From Microcaldota archaeon (GTDB lineage: Archaea > Micrarchaeota > Micrarchaeia > Anstonellales > Bilamarchaeaceae): 14,176 bases of DNA. The notes under the pieces are model-generated. The model was given only the letters and a program-made list of their open reading frames with translations, had not been told where the DNA came from and did no database searches. Each line of letters starts with the position of its first letter. Position 1 is the stretch's first letter. The stretch spans positions 348-14,523 of the forward strand of contig DUGF01000087.1 in the NCBI GenBank assembly GCA_013331535.1. Direction: 5' to 3'. This document shows, in pieces, positions 1-6,397 of this stretch. The translations under genes and the position numbers were made by a program.

Positions 1-545
1 GCGTATTTGTTTTTCGAACCGTTCCTGTGATTTTTAACCGCAACCGACGCAAGCATCTCTTCTGTTGTGCCATATTCGTGCATGTGTCGTCTTGCCATAA
101 GCGCGTAAAGTCCTGGAAACGTCGCGCCAAGAAATAGTTCCCATTCCTGATCACCCGCACCCCCAAGAATATCACTGACATCTTCTGTGCCAAGGTCGGT
201 CATTTTCTCCACTCCGCCAACAACAACGATGTCATGCATGCCAGAGGCAACTGCCATGAATCCCTGTCTTAATGCAAGCGAACCAGATGCGCATGCTCCT
301 TCCACTCTTGTAATTGGAATTGGATTGAGTCCCATGTAATCTGCAAGAAGCGCACCAATGTGCTCCTGACCAATAAGACTGCCAGATGCCATCGTCCCGA
401 CATAGCCTGCAGAAAGTTCATTACCCTGAAGATGGGCATCTTCCACTGCCTTTACCCCTGCTTCAATAACAAGGTTGCGGAATCCGCGCTCCCAATGCTC
501 TCCGAAACGGGTCATTCCAACGCCGATAATTGCTACTTTTCTCAT
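1..545 (-). CDS. Thiolase family protein (acetyl-CoA C-acetyltransferase-like), 3' end beyond window
   Basis: Reading leftward from ATG at 545, the frame stays open to the window edge (181 codons), so only the N-terminal half is present. The start MRKVAIIGVGMTRFGEHWER is the typical opening of archaeal thiolases of the SCP-x/acetyl-CoA acetyltransferase type. The active-site cysteine is C85 within VEGACASGSLA. The C-terminal CxH motifs lie outside the window. In archaea such thiolases condense two acetyl-CoA to acetoacetyl-CoA as the entry to the mevalonate route to membrane lipids, usually beside HMG-CoA synthase and a DUF35 OB-fold protein; those neighbours cannot be checked here. A TATA-like element sits 70-90 bases upstream and a repeat cluster lies in the leader. 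The family call is firm; the exact substrate is inferred. Confidence 0.9.
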   Translation of the reverse strand, partial: MRKVAIIGVGMTRFGEHWERGFRNLVIEAGVKAVEDAHLQGNELSAGYVGTMASGSLIGQEHIGALLADYMGLNPIPITRVEGACASGSLALRQGFMAVASGMHDIVVVGGVEKMTDLGTEDVSDILGGAGDQEWELFLGATFPGLYALMARRHMHEYGTTEEMLASVAVKNHRNGSKNKY

Positions 546-569
546 GATAATCGCTCCGCGTTCAATCCA

Positions 570-605
570 CGTAATTAGTCGCGCAACTAGTTACGAATTA
601 GTCGC
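570..605. repeat. Inverted plus direct repeat cluster in the thiolase/AbiE divergent region
   Basis: CGTAATTAGT at 570-579 is matched by ACTAGTTACG at 586-595 as a 9-of-10 inverted repeat, and AATTAGTCGC occurs twice in direct orientation at 573-582 and 596-605, 23 bases apart. Three half-sites of the same motif are therefore packed into 36 bases. The cluster lies just upstream of the thiolase start, near the transcription start predicted from the TATA-like boxes at 614-619 or 627-635 on the minus strand. An operator is plausible; the protein that binds it is unknown. Confidence 0.5.
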
Positions 606-611
606 AGATAA

Positions 612-635
612 TGATATAAGGAGCGGTTTTTAAAT
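612..635 (-). promoter_or_regulatory. TATA-like elements for the thiolase gene
   Basis: On the minus strand, ATTTAAAAAC (626-635) and CTTATATC (613-620) are both reasonable archaeal TATA boxes. They would place initiation about 606 or 590, giving leaders of roughly 60 or 45 bases before the ATG at 545. The first is nearly symmetrical and could also serve the opposite direction. This is assigned by position and composition only. Confidence 0.4.
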
Positions 636-701
636 GCGCGAGATTGGATTACGGCGAAAGACGAAAGCATTTTAGTTGAGGGTGTGTTTTCTAGTAAAAA
701 C

Positions 702-720
702 CAAAAGGTTTATAATATAC
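702..720 (+). promoter_or_regulatory. BRE/TATA promoter giving a leaderless AbiE transcript
   Basis: A purine-rich run CAAAAGG (702-708) precedes TTTATAATATAC (709-720), a close match to an archaeal BRE plus TATA box. The box centre near 713 is 25 bases before the ATG at 738, the normal TATA-to-start distance, so the mRNA would begin at or very near that ATG. This argues for 738 rather than the in-frame GTG at 684, which lies upstream of the TATA box. Confidence 0.6.
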
Positions 721-737
721 AATTTGTTTATTATAGT

Positions 738-1340
738 ATGTTAGATTCGATTACCTCAGCAGTGTATCAGGCAATCATTCGATCCCCTTCGGGAATCACC
801 ACATTGGACATTCTGGAAAGTTTACGTCTGTGCAGTAGAGCCACGCTAAAAACCATCCTAAGCCGCCTGAACAAAGCAAAAAAAATTGTTCGGCTAAAAC
901 GAGGAACATATTCAGTCTATCCATTAACGGATGCATTCGCAGCTGCACAGGCGATGTTTAACGGGTATCTGAGCTTTTCCACTGCGTTATACCTGCACAA
1001 GTTTACCACGGAACTGCCATTTACGGTTTATGTTGCTACGACTAGTGGTTCTTACTCGAAAATCATCGGGAGTTTTGAATTCAAGGCAGTGGCACTGAAA
1101 GAAAAGGCAGTTGGATTTGAACGCAAAGGAGATTATTATATTTCCACACGTGCAAAAACACTGTTCGATTGTATTTATCTTTCGGATTACGCAGTTGAAA
1201 AGGAAAAATTAGTTAATGCATTCAAAGAAATGCCACTGAACCAAAAGGAATGGAAAGAATTTCGCGGATATGTTGAAAGATTCATTAAGAAAAAACACAG
1301 AAAACGATTTAAAGATTTTGAGAAGGATATACGAGGTTGA
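738..1340 (+). CDS. AbiEi-like antitoxin / transcriptional regulator
   Basis: A 200-residue protein with a winged-helix N-terminus (about residues 1-60, with LDILESLRLCSRATLKTILS and then KAKKIVRLKRGTYSVYP) and a mixed alpha/beta C-terminal part. This is the layout of AbiEi antitoxins of the type IV AbiE system and of related archaeal regulators. The next gene starts 4 bases after its stop and encodes an AbiEii-type nucleotidyltransferase, which supports the pairing. AbiEi proteins bind inverted repeats and repress their own operon, and counter the toxin without binding it directly. I chose ATG 738 over the upstream GTG 684 because of the TATA spacing. The C-terminus is strongly basic (KKKHRKRFKDFEKD), which may aid DNA contact. 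Identification rests on fold-level pattern and synteny, since the sequence diverges. Confidence 0.75.
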   Translation: MLDSITSAVYQAIIRSPSGITTLDILESLRLCSRATLKTILSRLNKAKKIVRLKRGTYSVYPLTDAFAAAQAMFNGYLSFSTALYLHKFTTELPFTVYVATTSGSYSKIIGSFEFKAVALKEKAVGFERKGDYYISTRAKTLFDCIYLSDYAVEKEKLVNAFKEMPLNQKEWKEFRGYVERFIKKKHRKRFKDFEKDIRG

Positions 1341-1344
1341 TTAA

Positions 1345-2130
1345 ATGGATATTGATCTGGACGTTTGTAAAAGTATTGCGATTCACCATGGCTTGCCTTT
1401 GCAGTTTGTTGTGAAAGAATATCATGTATTCGATGTTCTTGGGCAAATTGCGGGTTCTGCTTCCAAAAACAATGCTGAACTGATCTTCAAAGGAGGAACT
1501 GCATTGAGCAAAGTATATTTTGGAAAGGCGCAACGATTTTCTGAGGATATTGACTTTGACCTGGATGCAAATATCCAAACAGTGATGCAAATTGCAAAGG
1601 AGATCTCCAAATTTGTAGAGGGTTATGAAATCACAGAATTTAGAAAAGTCCATAGCACTGTGCAGTTCTATTGCAATTATGAAAACAAACTTGGTGGAAA
1701 GGACCATGTTCGCGTTGATATCGTAAGTAAGAGAATTATTACTTCCAAACCTCCAAACGCAAAAGGAGCAACTTCAGAATTTGTTCAATCCACGGTTATG
1801 GGTGTGCGCGTATATGAGTTTGAAGATCTGATGGCAAGAAAGATGAATGCATTGAGTGATCGAACAGAAGGAAAGGACGTATATGACGTTCATGTTGGAC
1901 TTCCGTTATGCAAAGGGATGGGTAAGGCCATTGAACAAATGCTAAAATCCGAAGAGAGAAGCGAGACAGTTGAACAATTTCTCCAAAAAATGGTTAACGC
2001 TGTAAAAAAAGCAGATTACAAAAAACTGCGCAACTTAACAAACCCGTTTATTCCGGTTGCATACCGACCTAAAGATTGGCTTGGGCTTAAAAATGATTTG
2101 ATTTTGAAGCTTGAGAATCTGAAAATGTAA
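1345..2130 (+). CDS. AbiEii/AbiGii-type nucleotidyltransferase toxin
   Basis: A 261-residue protein of the AbiEii family (DUF1814, COG2253), a minimal nucleotidyltransferase fold. Visible motifs are FKGGTALSK (48-56, the GG-T/S motif), RFSEDIDFDL (64-73, paired metal-binding acidic residues), HVRVDIVS (third acidic strand, near residue 125) and EDLMARKMNALSDR followed by KDVYDV, the family's conserved Lys/Asp block. AbiEii toxins use NTPs, and characterised relatives transfer nucleotides to tRNA to stop growth or abort phage infection. The Shine-Dalgarno GAGGT at 1333-1337 overlaps the antitoxin's last codons, so translation is probably coupled. No key residue looks lost, so the pair appears intact. 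The specific target in this organism is unknown. Confidence 0.9.
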   Translation: MDIDLDVCKSIAIHHGLPLQFVVKEYHVFDVLGQIAGSASKNNAELIFKGGTALSKVYFGKAQRFSEDIDFDLDANIQTVMQIAKEISKFVEGYEITEFRKVHSTVQFYCNYENKLGGKDHVRVDIVSKRIITSKPPNAKGATSEFVQSTVMGVRVYEFEDLMARKMNALSDRTEGKDVYDVHVGLPLCKGMGKAIEQMLKSEERSETVEQFLQKMVNAVKKADYKKLRNLTNPFIPVAYRPKDWLGLKNDLILKLENLKM

Positions 2131-2163
2131 AGATCAATGGCTGGTTGCAGAATAATCAAAAAC

Positions 2164-2178
2164 TTATCAATTTGATAA
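2164..2178. repeat. Perfect 7-bp inverted repeat between convergent genes
   Basis: TTATCAA-T-TTGATAA is a perfect palindrome with a one-base centre, located 34 bases after the AbiEii stop and about 57 bases beyond the end of the pilin-like operon coming from the other side. It could be part of a transcript end or a protein site; the AT-rich stem is weak. Confidence 0.35.
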
Positions 2179-2217
2179 TTAATTATGGAAAATGCAACTC
2201 GGTGTCATAACCGCTTC

Positions 2218-2243
2218 ATTTTTTATTTGAATTTTTATTTTTT
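2218..2243 (+). terminator. T-rich terminator for the AbiE operon
   Basis: Three T runs (TTTTTT, TTTTT, TTTTTTT) occur between 2218 and 2243 on the plus strand, about 90 bases after the AbiEii stop. Archaeal RNA polymerase terminates at U-rich stretches without needing a hairpin, so this is a likely end for the AbiE mRNA. It overlaps the last codons of the convergent gene ending at 2235. Confidence 0.4.
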
Positions 2244-2582
2244 CACCGACAACTTCATCGTAATCCATTTTGGATTTCCGTCAACGATCGCAGTCTTTTT
2301 TATTCTTATTAATTCCGAATCAGAAACGCAGCTGGTTACATCCTCCTCTTCAAAACCAATACATAAACTGGTGAGTTTTGTGATTTGGTTTGCATCACTA
2401 TTAAGTGCAGATTTGTCAAAATTCTCAAAATCTCCTCTTAGATAGAATACCCGCCAGATATCATTTGCAAGATGAAGGCGATAAAACGAATCATCCGGAA
2501 CGTGCGGCTCAATGGATGACAAAATAAGTGGAAGAATCGAAAGGAATACCAACAGGGAAATTATTGCTTCGATGGTTTGCAT
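2235..2582 (-). CDS. Small prepilin-like membrane protein (fourth gene of cluster)
   Basis: A 115-residue protein of unrecognised family. It opens MQTIEAIISLLVFLSILPLI, a hydrophobic helix that resembles a mature type IV pilin start (Q, then E after two residues) with almost no leader. The rest is a small soluble domain with two cysteines. I place the start at ATG 2582 because GGTGA (2591-2595) lies 8 bases upstream. An in-frame GTG at 2594 is also possible but is part of that same ribosome-binding sequence. With ATG 2582 the gene begins 4 bases after the preceding stop, so it belongs to the operon. A pilin or pseudopilin role is inferred from its shape and neighbours only. Confidence 0.65.
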   Translation of the reverse strand: MQTIEAIISLLVFLSILPLILSSIEPHVPDDSFYRLHLANDIWRVFYLRGDFENFDKSALNSDANQITKLTSLCIGFEEEDVTSCVSDSELIRIKKTAIVDGNPKWITMKLSVKK

Positions 2583-2586
2583 AGAT

Positions 2587-3087
2587 TCAATCACCGCAAA
2601 TAAAGAGTTTCCGAATTTCTCGGAACTCGCCAGATACGACTATCCGGTAAACGCAAATTGAATTCTGTTTTTTTGTTCCGCTTTGTACGCTTTGTGCTCC
2701 GTGCGGCTCAAAACCAATATATATGGATTTTAGACCGATGGATTCCGCAACTGCACTGGGATTTATTGAACTGAGTTCGCTTTCATCAATAAGATTCGGC
2801 TCAAACTTTGAATCCCATCCGCCTCCTGATTTCTGCACTGCAAGCTGTTTGACAATAATATCCGAAACGGAAACGAGTTTATGGAATGTAACTTCCTCTT
2901 CAAGATTGCGTATACGGTTGTCGGAAAGATACGCCGCATGAGTAAGTGTATAGACTACAATGAGAATGATTGGGAGAGTTGCAAATATCAAATCAAGGAA
3001 AACCGCACCAGAAGCAGACGCTGACGTGGATACATATGCAGATGTTGATGCCAACGTAAACCTGTCCGTGCTAGATCGGTTCGCCAT
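2587..3087 (-). CDS. Prepilin-like membrane protein (third gene of cluster)
   Basis: A 166-residue protein with a 28-residue polar, Ser/Thr/Ala-rich leader, then SGAVFLDLIFATLPIILIVV, a single hydrophobic helix, and a soluble remainder. An acidic residue falls five positions after the Gly (A-V-F-L-D), as in type IV prepilins cut after Gly, although Asp replaces the usual Glu. A short acidic/hydrophobic stretch (RIRNLEEEVTFHKLV) follows the helix and may continue it as a coiled segment. The start ATG has GAGGGG 7 bases upstream and overlaps the end of the preceding gene by 17 bases, indicating tight operon packing. I do not recognise a named family; the structural call is inference. Confidence 0.65.
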   Translation of the reverse strand: MANRSSTDRFTLASTSAYVSTSASASGAVFLDLIFATLPIILIVVYTLTHAAYLSDNRIRNLEEEVTFHKLVSVSDIIVKQLAVQKSGGGWDSKFEPNLIDESELSSINPSAVAESIGLKSIYIGFEPHGAQSVQSGTKKQNSICVYRIVVSGEFREIRKLFICGD

Positions 3088-3502
3088 AGATTAACCCCTC
3101 TGTATTCTCGACGACTCCGGGCTTGTTCCCGAAGAATGTTTTTGAGATTACAACTTTTCCACCCGCGCCCAGGTCCATAGAAACTGTTCCGTTTGAAACC
3201 GAAACAAGCAAAACGGATTCTGAACCGGGATTTTTGTCTAGAACCGCACTGACGGCAACCGTTCCGCCAGAAGATGAAATCGCATCAAGCATACGCGCGG
3301 TTGATTCAACTTCTGCAGTCGCAAACAACCGCTTCCCGAACTCCTCTGAATTTTTTGAATAAAGCAAAAGACCGGAAACAAGAATTGAAATAAATGCAAG
3401 AAGAACAAGGAAAGAGGCAAGTAATTCTATGGAGAGCTGTCCGCGTAGAGTGACACTCCACGATGTGATGTGCATTCCTGCTCTCATATTGTCTCCACTC
3501 AT
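3071..3502 (-). CDS. Class III signal peptide (prepilin-type) protein (second gene of cluster)
   Basis: A 143-residue protein with the clearest pilin signal in the cluster: LRGQLSIELLASFLVLLAF, where RG precedes Q and Glu is the fifth mature residue. This matches the class III leader processed by archaeal prepilin peptidases (EppA/PibD type) ahead of the hydrophobic helix. The soluble part is a short beta-rich domain with Gly/Ser/Val strands and no cysteines. The start at 3502 overlaps the previous stop as ATGA and has GAGGTGA 7 bases upstream. ATG codons at residues 6 and 10 are alternatives, and the former has its own GGAG. Likely a minor pilin or surface pseudopilin. Assembly ATPase and platform genes are not in this window. 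Confidence 0.75.
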   Translation of the reverse strand: MSGDNMRAGMHITSWSVTLRGQLSIELLASFLVLLAFISILVSGLLLYSKNSEEFGKRLFATAEVESTARMLDAISSSGGTVAVSAVLDKNPGSESVLLVSVSNGTVSMDLGAGGKVVISKTFFGNKPGVVENTEGLIYGEPI

Positions 3503-4179
3503 ATTATCTTCACCTCAATATGTTTGGACGGCGGAATATACGAAACTCCGGAAACATTGAATTTTTTTGAATAAACAGAAACTCCTACAACTCCATGCTT
3601 AAGCAGATAAAAAGGGGAACGGCCTTCCAGATAAAAGGAATTGATTGAAAGAAAATCCGGTTGCGGAACAAAATTAACAAAATCAATGCATTTGAAAGAG
3701 GAAATTGAGTCGCATCCATTGCACGAAAGCACAGTCCCTTCCTGCAGCATTCGCAACTTAATAGATTCCAATTCAATTGAATCGGTATAACCGCACCACA
3801 ACCTGGTTTCAAAATCGGGTACTGCCACCAATTCGAAGGATTCGGAGGATTCGAAGGACCAGAAGTTGTCGAGTAATGCCATTCTCCTGTGCGCTTCTGC
3901 CCTTGCACGTGAATAAGCTGAATCTATATTGAATTTTGAGCCGCTTATTGCAAGTTCTGCCAGATATTGTTTAAGTCCTTCCTGCGACCCTGAACGCGCA
4001 GCCTCAAGAACTGCTTCTTTTGCATTCATCTGCAAATAATATGCTTGCTCAACCGCAATCGCCTTGGAGAGATTAATCTGAACTCCTTGAAAACGTAGGA
4101 GAATCAAAAGTAGTGAAATGGAAACGAAAACAAGTATAAAAGAAACAAAACCAAGAGAACGAGGATTTTGCATAAGCAT
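3499..4179 (-). CDS. Membrane-anchored hypothetical protein, first gene of the pilin-like cluster
   Basis: A 226-residue protein with a 14-residue polar N-terminus, then one hydrophobic helix (LGFVSFILVFVSISLLLILL), then a helical stretch (about 35-95) rich in Ala, Glu and Arg and a C-terminal domain with cysteines at CNGCDSISSFKC that could form a disulfide or bind metal. No Glu at the fifth mature position is apparent, so a prepilin cut is less clear than in the next gene. It starts 44 bases after the spt4 stop and ends with a 4-base ATGA overlap into the following gene, so it heads the cluster and could be read through from rpo7-spt4. The family is not recognised. Confidence 0.65.
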   Translation of the reverse strand: MLMQNPRSLGFVSFILVFVSISLLLILLRFQGVQINLSKAIAVEQAYYLQMNAKEAVLEAARSGSQEGLKQYLAELAISGSKFNIDSAYSRARAEAHRRMALLDNFWSFESSESFELVAVPDFETRLWCGYTDSIELESIKLRMLQEGTVLSCNGCDSISSFKCIDFVNFVPQPDFLSINSFYLEGRSPFYLLKHGVVGVSVYSKKFNVSGVSYIPPSKHIEVKII

Positions 4180-4223
4180 AATGAGGATTAACCCGGATTA
4201 AACAGATTAGTTTACCCCAATCT

Positions 4224-4403
4224 TTATTTGACTCTAACTGCGTAATTGCCAACAACATTTATCTCGGCAACCTTGGAAATTTCTGAACGTTCCGGATCAA
4301 GAACTATGATCATGCCGGAAAATTTCTCGGAAAGTTCTCCATTGCATTTTGGGCAGATCTTTTCCGAATAAACTATAAGCCGACAGTTTCTGCATGCCTT
4401 CAT
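4224..4403 (-). CDS. spt4: Transcription elongation factor Spt4 (RpoE'')
   Basis: A 59-residue protein, complete and of normal length for archaeal Spt4. It opens MKACRNCRLIVYSEKICPKC, giving the four zinc-binding cysteines C4, C7, C17 and C20. It continues with a Trp-less Spt4 core and ends ISKVAEINVVGNYAVRVK, a strongly conserved family ending. Spt4 pairs with Spt5, and the dimer clamps RNA polymerase for processive elongation. It lies 10 bases downstream of rpo7 on the same strand, the usual archaeal rpoE'-rpoE'' pairing. Spt5 is not in the window. Confidence 0.95.
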   Translation of the reverse strand: MKACRNCRLIVYSEKICPKCNGELSEKFSGMIIVLDPERSEISKVAEINVVGNYAVRVK

Positions 4404-4413
4404 GAATAGCCAC

Positions 4414-5055
4414 CTATGCTTTCTTTTCTTTTTTCTCTTTTGCTTTTCCGGTGTCCGCTGTTTTTTCTTCCGGTTCTTCCTTATCTTTTTTCTTGGATGG
4501 CTTTGCGTCCTTCTTTTTCTCTTCTTTTACCAGCCATTCCACTTTGCCAAGACCCAGCGGCCTCATCGTAAGACCAATCTTTGTATCCTGAGGATTTGAT
4601 TTTATACTCACTGTGGAAATCTTGAGAACGAGTTCGTCATCCTTTTTAACGCTCCTCTTCTGGCCAGTGCTTGAAAGCACTTTGCTCTTCTTATCATAAA
4701 AGAATTTTTCTGAACCTATCTGTGAAACATGAAGCAGTCCTTGAAGAGGACCTATGCTTGCGAATGCCCCAAAATCCACTATTTCCTTGACAACTGCATT
4801 ATGAACCTCATTAACATAGGGAACAAAACAAAGGGCGTCGAATTTGACAATGTAATATACTCCATTATCACCTGGTAATATAACCCCTTCACCAGTAACA
4901 TCTGTATCGTTTATTGAAAGAACAAGACCCGTGTCTCTGAACCCTCTTCGCTCGAACTTGTCTCGCAGTATTTTGAGAACTGCATCTTCAAGGTCGCTTC
5001 CGAGAAGGTTTGCAGGAATTCGGATCTTTTCTTCTATGGTTTTCAAATAATACAA
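4414..5055 (-). CDS. rpo7: DNA-directed RNA polymerase subunit Rpo7 (RpoE')
   Basis: A 213-residue protein. The N-terminal tip domain (MYYLKTIEEKIRIPANLLG onward, about 1-80) and a C-terminal S1/OB domain (KEIVDFGAFASIGPLQGLLH, about 90-175) match the archaeal Rpo7/eukaryotic Rpb7 subunit, which with Rpo4 forms the polymerase stalk, helps open the promoter and binds emerging RNA. The start is TTG, with GGTGA 5 bases upstream and an in-frame stop not far beyond. A second TTG at codon 4 is possible, but MYYL matches the family start. Unusually, the last 35 or so residues form a Lys/Glu-rich low-complexity tail (KKKDAKPSKKKDKEEPEEK), making the protein longer than the usual 180-190 residues. Confidence 0.95.
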   Translation of the reverse strand: MYYLKTIEEKIRIPANLLGSDLEDAVLKILRDKFERRGFRDTGLVLSINDTDVTGEGVILPGDNGVYYIVKFDALCFVPYVNEVHNAVVKEIVDFGAFASIGPLQGLLHVSQIGSEKFFYDKKSKVLSSTGQKRSVKKDDELVLKISTVSIKSNPQDTKIGLTMRPLGLGKVEWLVKEEKKKDAKPSKKKDKEEPEEKTADTGKAKEKKEKKA

Positions 5056-5077
5056 GTCATCACCGTTGGGTTAAGTT

Positions 5078-5090
5078 ACATATTAATTAC
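5078..5090 (-). promoter_or_regulatory. TATA-like element for rpo7-spt4
   Basis: On the minus strand GTAATTAATATGT contains a TATA-like core centred about 29 bases before the TTG start of rpo7. It would give a leader of only a few bases, or somewhat more if initiation is slightly downstream. Confidence 0.4.
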
Positions 5091-5125
5091 AGGATTACAA
5101 ATAAGAGTTGTCGTTGGAACATTCT

Positions 5126-5146
5126 TATTTATATCTGTTTTTAAAG
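5126..5146 (+). promoter_or_regulatory. Possible original glyS promoter, now left of the insertion element
   Basis: TTATTTATAT (5126-5135) and TTTTTAAAG (5138-5146) are TATA-like on the plus strand, between divergent rpo7 and the transposon's left end. No gene starts directly after them except the transposon. The likeliest explanation is that they drove glyS before the element inserted. This is inference from layout. Confidence 0.35.
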
Positions 5147-5210
5147 ATATTGGATATCGAAAAACGCAAATAACAGACACTAGTGAGATTTATCAAAGTG
5201 AGCGGGAAAA

Positions 5211-5231
5211 CCCACATCCTTTAGGAGTGGG
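5211..5231 (+). repeat. Left-end hairpin of the tnpB element
   Basis: CCCAC (5211-5215), bulged A (5216), TCCT (5217-5220), loop TT, AGGA (5223-5226), GTGGG (5227-5231). The same geometry recurs at the right end. Confidence 0.7.
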
Positions 5232-5248
5232 ATGAAAGCGAACCGCAA

Positions 5249-5259
5249 GGTATATATTT
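5249..5259 (+). promoter_or_regulatory. TATA box for tnpB
   Basis: GGTATATATTT lies inside the element about 50 bases before the tnpB ATG, placing initiation near 5279. The leader then carries GAGGA at 5286-5290 and GAGGG at 5296-5300; the former is better spaced for translation from 5303. Confidence 0.5.
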
Positions 5260-5302
5260 CAGATAAGCTAATTCAGAAATACATAGAGGAGCAACGAGGG
5301 AT

Positions 5303-6397
5303 ATGAGAGCCTACAAATACCGTCTGTATCCGAATGCAATGCAACGCAAGGATATGCAGACACATCTCTGGTTCTCGAAGAATCTCTGGAATGACATGCT
5401 TGAACTGACGAAGCAGACCTATGCAGACTATGGAAAGTTCTCATCCATGAACGCACTGAATGAGCTTGCGAAGACTAGCGGCCTATATTCCCAAGTATCG
5501 CAGGACATTTTCAGGCGATTGAACAAGTCCATCTACGGCATGGTAGCACGACGGAAGAAAGGTATAGATGCAGGTTTCCCACGTTTCAAGAGTATGGACA
5601 GGATAAAATCACTGACCTATCCTCAGTCTGGTTTCTCTCTAAATGGCAAAAAGCTGAAAGTCAGCCCCTTCGGAGAAATCAACATCAAGCTGCATAGGCC
5701 GATAGAAGGCGCAATCAAGACGCTGACACTGAAGAGAGAAGCAGATAAGTGGTATGCAATCCTGACGGCAGAATCACCATCTGCAATCCCAAAAGAGAAC
5801 AATGGCGAAGCAATAGGCATAGATCTCGGCTTGATGACCTTTGCAACCCTATCCAGCGGAAAGATAGTCAAGAAGCCGAAGCACATGAAAGTCTACGAGG
5901 ACAAACTGGCAGAAGCACAGAGAAATCTGTCCAAGAAGAAACTGAGAAGCAAAAATAGGAAGAGGGCAAAGCTGCATGTATCAGCCATACATTCCAAGAT
6001 AGCCAACACGAGAAAAGACTGGCTGCATAAGGCAGCAAATAATATTCTTTCACAATACTCCCTCATTGCATTGGAAAACCTTGACGTGCAAGGTATAGCA
6101 GAAGAGCATGGCAAGGGAATTAGCGATGCAGGATGGAGCATATTCACGAATATTCTGAGCTACAAGGCGGAAGGTGCTGGTTGCAAGGTAGTATTCGTGG
6201 ATGCGGCAAACACTACGAAGATGTGTAGTGGTTGCGGCGAGATGGTCAAAAAAGAGTTGCATGAGCGGCAGCATAACTGTCCCTATTGCGACCTAAGCAT
6301 AGACAGAGATCATAACGCTGCGATAAACATACTCAATAGAGCTACCGTCGGGCAGACGGGAAGTAACGCTTGTGGAGATGGCAGCTATGCCGTTTAG
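5303..6397 (+). CDS. tnpB: RNA-guided endonuclease TnpB (IS605 OrfB family)
   Basis: A 364-residue, apparently intact TnpB. The N-terminus MRAYKYRLYPNAMQRKDMQ is the classic OrfB helix-turn-helix opening. The RuvC catalytic residues are D174 (IGIDLGLMTF), E258 (IALENLDV) and an Asp in DRDHNAAINIL (334/336). The zinc finger is C308/C311 (CSGC) and C326/C329 (CPYC). The tail GQTGSNACGD is typical of archaeal copies. TnpB uses an RNA from the element's right end to cut DNA next to a short TAM, favouring retention of the transposon after excision. No frameshift or stop interrupts it. Its final 26 or more bases overlap possible glyS starts on the same strand in another frame. Activity is inferred from residue conservation. 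Confidence 0.95.
   Translation: MRAYKYRLYPNAMQRKDMQTHLWFSKNLWNDMLELTKQTYADYGKFSSMNALNELAKTSGLYSQVSQDIFRRLNKSIYGMVARRKKGIDAGFPRFKSMDRIKSLTYPQSGFSLNGKKLKVSPFGEINIKLHRPIEGAIKTLTLKREADKWYAILTAESPSAIPKENNGEAIGIDLGLMTFATLSSGKIVKKPKHMKVYEDKLAEAQRNLSKKKLRSKNRKRAKLHVSAIHSKIANTRKDWLHKAANNILSQYSLIALENLDVQGIAEEHGKGISDAGWSIFTNILSYKAEGAGCKVVFVDAANTTKMCSGCGEMVKKELHERQHNCPYCDLSIDRDHNAAINILNRATVGQTGSNACGDGSYAV
6374..6389 (+). promoter_or_regulatory. Ribosome-binding site and start of glyS inside tnpB
   Basis: GGAG at 6374-6377 lies 9 bases before ATG 6387 within the last codons of tnpB, in a different frame. It decides the most likely glyS start over GTG 6372 and ATG 6378. Confidence 0.5.

Noticed and set aside
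684..737. GTG 684 as start of the AbiEi-like gene
   Set aside because: The good BRE/TATA at 702-720 lies downstream of this codon and 25 bases before ATG 738, and the extra 18 residues do not look like the family.
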